Origin: Actinomycetes bacterium
Lineage (GTDB): Bacteria; Actinomycetota; Acidimicrobiia; Acidimicrobiales; Palsa-688
DNA length: 6,790 nucleotides
Assembly (NCBI GenBank): GCA_021846485.1
Contig: JAJZWW010000177.1
Coordinates: forward strand, 1-6,790
Direction: 5' to 3'
Shown piece by piece: positions 5,182 to 6,790 of the stretch. A program made the position numbers and the translations under genes. Position 1 is the first letter of the stretch, and the number at the start of each line of letters is the position of its first letter. The notes under the pieces were generated by a model. The model was not told the origin of the DNA. It saw only the letters and a program-made list of their open reading frames with translations, and ran no database searches.

Positions 5182-6759
5182 GTGCCCCACGACCTCCCCC
5201 AGCACCGCCAACCCCGCGCCCGCCGCCGGCCCTACCGCCGCTGGCCGCGGCGGATCCTGGTGGCGATCAACCTCGCCGTCGCCCTCTCCCTCGTGGCGAG
5301 CGGCTCGGTCTACGGCTACGTGCGGGCCACGCTCGGCTCGTTCCACACCGCCGCGGCCCCCGACCTGACCCCGCCGCCGTCAGGGAGCAAGCAGACCTAC
5401 CACGGCCTGCCGCCGGAGAACATCCTGCTCATCGGCAACCAGACCCGCTCGGGGCTGACCAACCCCCAGCAGATCGCCCAGTTCGGCAACCCCAAGGTGC
5501 TGTCGGGGTCCCTGTCGGACGTGGCGATGATCCTGCACCTCGACCCGCGGACCGGCACCGCGTCGCTGCTGTCGATCCCCCGGGACCTGTTCGTCCCGAT
5601 GCCGTCGGGCAGCCTCGTCGGGCACTGGGGCAAGATCGACGCCGCCCTCAACAACGGCAAGAGTGGCCCGGACAACCTGATCAAGGCGATCCACCAGGAC
5701 CTCGGGATCCCGATCAACCACTACGTGGAGCTCAACTTCAACGGCTTCATGAACACCGTCAACGCCCTCGGGGGCCTGCGGATGAACTTCCCTGAGCGGA
5801 TCTACGACCCCTACTCGCTGCTCGGCATCTACCACACCGGATGCCAGCTGATCCACGGCTTCCAGGCCCTCGCGCTGGTGCGCTCCCGGCACCTGCGCTA
5901 CGACCCGCCCGGGGTGAGCCCCGCCAACCCGGCCGCGTGGCCCGCCGACCCCGAGTCCGACCTGGCGCGCATCGTCCGGGACCACGAGTTCTTGAAGGCG
6001 CTGCTCACCCGGGCGGAGCACAAGGGGCTCTCCAACCCGTTAACCGCGGTGCACTTCGTGCACGCCCTCATCAACCAGATCGTGATGGACCCGGGCCTCG
6101 AGTCCCAGCTGCTCCCCCTGGTGCAGCGCTTCGGCCACCTGGCCGCCGGCTCGATCAGGACCCTCACCATCCCGGTCACCACCGGTGGAGCGGCGCTGAC
6201 CGGCTACACCTTCGGTGGGGTCAACTACGGGGACGTCGACTTCCCCGTGCAGCCGACCGACTGGAACGCGATCCAACAGTGGGACCCCGGAGTGCTCGCC
6301 ACGACCACCCCGAAGCAGGTGGTGGTCGTGGACGGCACCGGAGCCGGCACCGCGCCGGCGGCGACGGTGACCGCCGCCTTGAAGCGCGACGGGCTGCCGG
6401 TCGGCAACCCGGGGTGGGCGACCGTCGAGGCGAGCACCTCCGAGACCTACGTTCAGTACCACCCCGGCCAGGTGTCGATGGGCCTGGCGGTGCTGCACCG
6501 CCTGCAGGGCGCGGTCATGCTCCAACCGGTCGCCGCGGTGCCGGCCGGCCGGGTGGTCGTCGACCTGGGCACCGCGGTGACCGCGACCGGGGAGCTCACC
6601 GCCTCGGGCAGCTCGGCCACGGCCGCCTCGTCGGCGACCACCGGTGCCTCGACGACCACGACGATCCCGAGCCCCAACGGGGAGGTGGCCGCCAACACCG
6701 CCCGCAACCAGCTGACTCCCTACGACCCCCGGCCCTGCACCCCGGCGAAGAAGGGCTGA
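5182..6759 (+). CDS. LytR-CpsA-Psr (LCP) family protein with LytR C-terminal domain
   Basis: The 525-residue protein has an Arg-rich cytoplasmic N-terminus (9-24), one membrane segment (about 25-47) and an extracellular LCP domain (about 78-285). Conserved LCP features are LSDVAMILHLD (111-121), SIPRDLFVPMP (131-141), KIDAALNNG (151-159), VELNFNGF (182-189), NALGGL (194-199), the RSRH arginine motif (234-237) and SDLARIVRDHEFL (259-271). LCP proteins transfer lipid-linked glycopolymers such as teichoic acids, capsule or arabinogalactan to peptidoglycan. A LytR_C-type domain starts at about 379 (KQVVVVDGTGAG) and ends near 440, and a Ser/Thr/Ala-rich tail follows from about 470. GTG 5182 is the first start codon after an in-frame stop (the tmsB stop) and keeps the basic segment before the membrane helix; GTG 5260 would remove it. 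No good Shine-Dalgarno sequence is visible. Expected catalytic Asp and Arg residues are present. The glycopolymer substrate cannot be told. Confidence 0.92.
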   Translation: MPHDLPQHRQPRARRRPYRRWPRRILVAINLAVALSLVASGSVYGYVRATLGSFHTAAAPDLTPPPSGSKQTYHGLPPENILLIGNQTRSGLTNPQQIAQFGNPKVLSGSLSDVAMILHLDPRTGTASLLSIPRDLFVPMPSGSLVGHWGKIDAALNNGKSGPDNLIKAIHQDLGIPINHYVELNFNGFMNTVNALGGLRMNFPERIYDPYSLLGIYHTGCQLIHGFQALALVRSRHLRYDPPGVSPANPAAWPADPESDLARIVRDHEFLKALLTRAEHKGLSNPLTAVHFVHALINQIVMDPGLESQLLPLVQRFGHLAAGSIRTLTIPVTTGGAALTGYTFGGVNYGDVDFPVQPTDWNAIQQWDPGVLATTTPKQVVVVDGTGAGTAPAATVTAALKRDGLPVGNPGWATVEASTSETYVQYHPGQVSMGLAVLHRLQGAVMLQPVAAVPAGRVVVDLGTAVTATGELTASGSSATAASSATTGASTTTTIPSPNGEVAANTARNQLTPYDPRPCTPAKKG

Positions 6760-6790
6760 AACCGCCATCGGCGGCGGCCGGCACCCCGGC

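Noticed and set aside
4234..5346. 370-codon minus-strand open frame opposite tmsB
   Set aside because: This is a mirror frame of the methyltransferase produced by GC-rich third positions; no family motif is seen.
5182..5795. Plus-strand frame continuing out of tmsB in another phase through the LCP start (overall 4224-5795)
   Set aside because: It overlaps both real genes out of frame and shows no motifs.
6762..6774. Hairpin CCGCC-ATC-GGCGG just after the LCP stop, considered as a terminator
   Set aside because: It has only a 5-bp stem and no T-tract, and the window ends soon after; not enough to call.

Overview
The window is very GC-rich throughout, with strong G/C bias at third codon positions. 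It carries an actinobacterial gene set: a tuberculostearic-acid-type gene pair, a LytR-CpsA-Psr protein with a LytR C-terminal domain, and an ECF-type transporter ATPase. Putative TAnnnT -10 boxes lie directly before start codons. This suggests a high-GC actinomycete, possibly an uncultured Acidimicrobiia-like lineage. The lineage is inferred from overall character only; no marker gene is present.

Left part, minus strand (1-2349). A gene running off the left edge encodes an unusual single-chain protein: a Gly/Arg/Ser-rich repeat leader, then a multi-pass membrane region, then an ECF-type ABC ATPase. It overlaps by 4 bases (GTGA) the end of a kynureninase gene that precedes it in the same transcriptional direction. 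The kynureninase gene is broken. Its first ~45 codons and its last ~260 codons are recognisable but lie in different reading frames, and roughly 120 residues normally found between them are missing at one GC-rich junction near 2184-2199.

Centre (2338-2440). This is a short divergent intergenic region with three perfect 8-bp direct repeats. On each strand a TAnnnT hexamer sits 6-7 bases before a start codon, which would fit leaderless transcripts going both ways.

Right part, plus strand (2441-6759). An FAD-dependent oxidoreductase of the DHCR24/TmsA type is followed after 29 bases by a cyclopropane-fatty-acid-synthase-family methyltransferase of the UfaA1/TmsB type. Together they are predicted to methylate oleoyl chains of phospholipids to a 10-methylene intermediate and reduce it to 10-methyl-branched (tuberculostearic-type) chains. 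A perfect 8-bp hairpin separates this pair from a gene for a membrane-anchored LytR-CpsA-Psr protein, likely a cell-wall glycopolymer ligase. The right part is therefore concerned with the cell envelope. The left part was probably a kynurenine/vitamin-related metabolic and transport operon.

No tRNA, rRNA, CRISPR array, insertion sequence or phage gene was seen.
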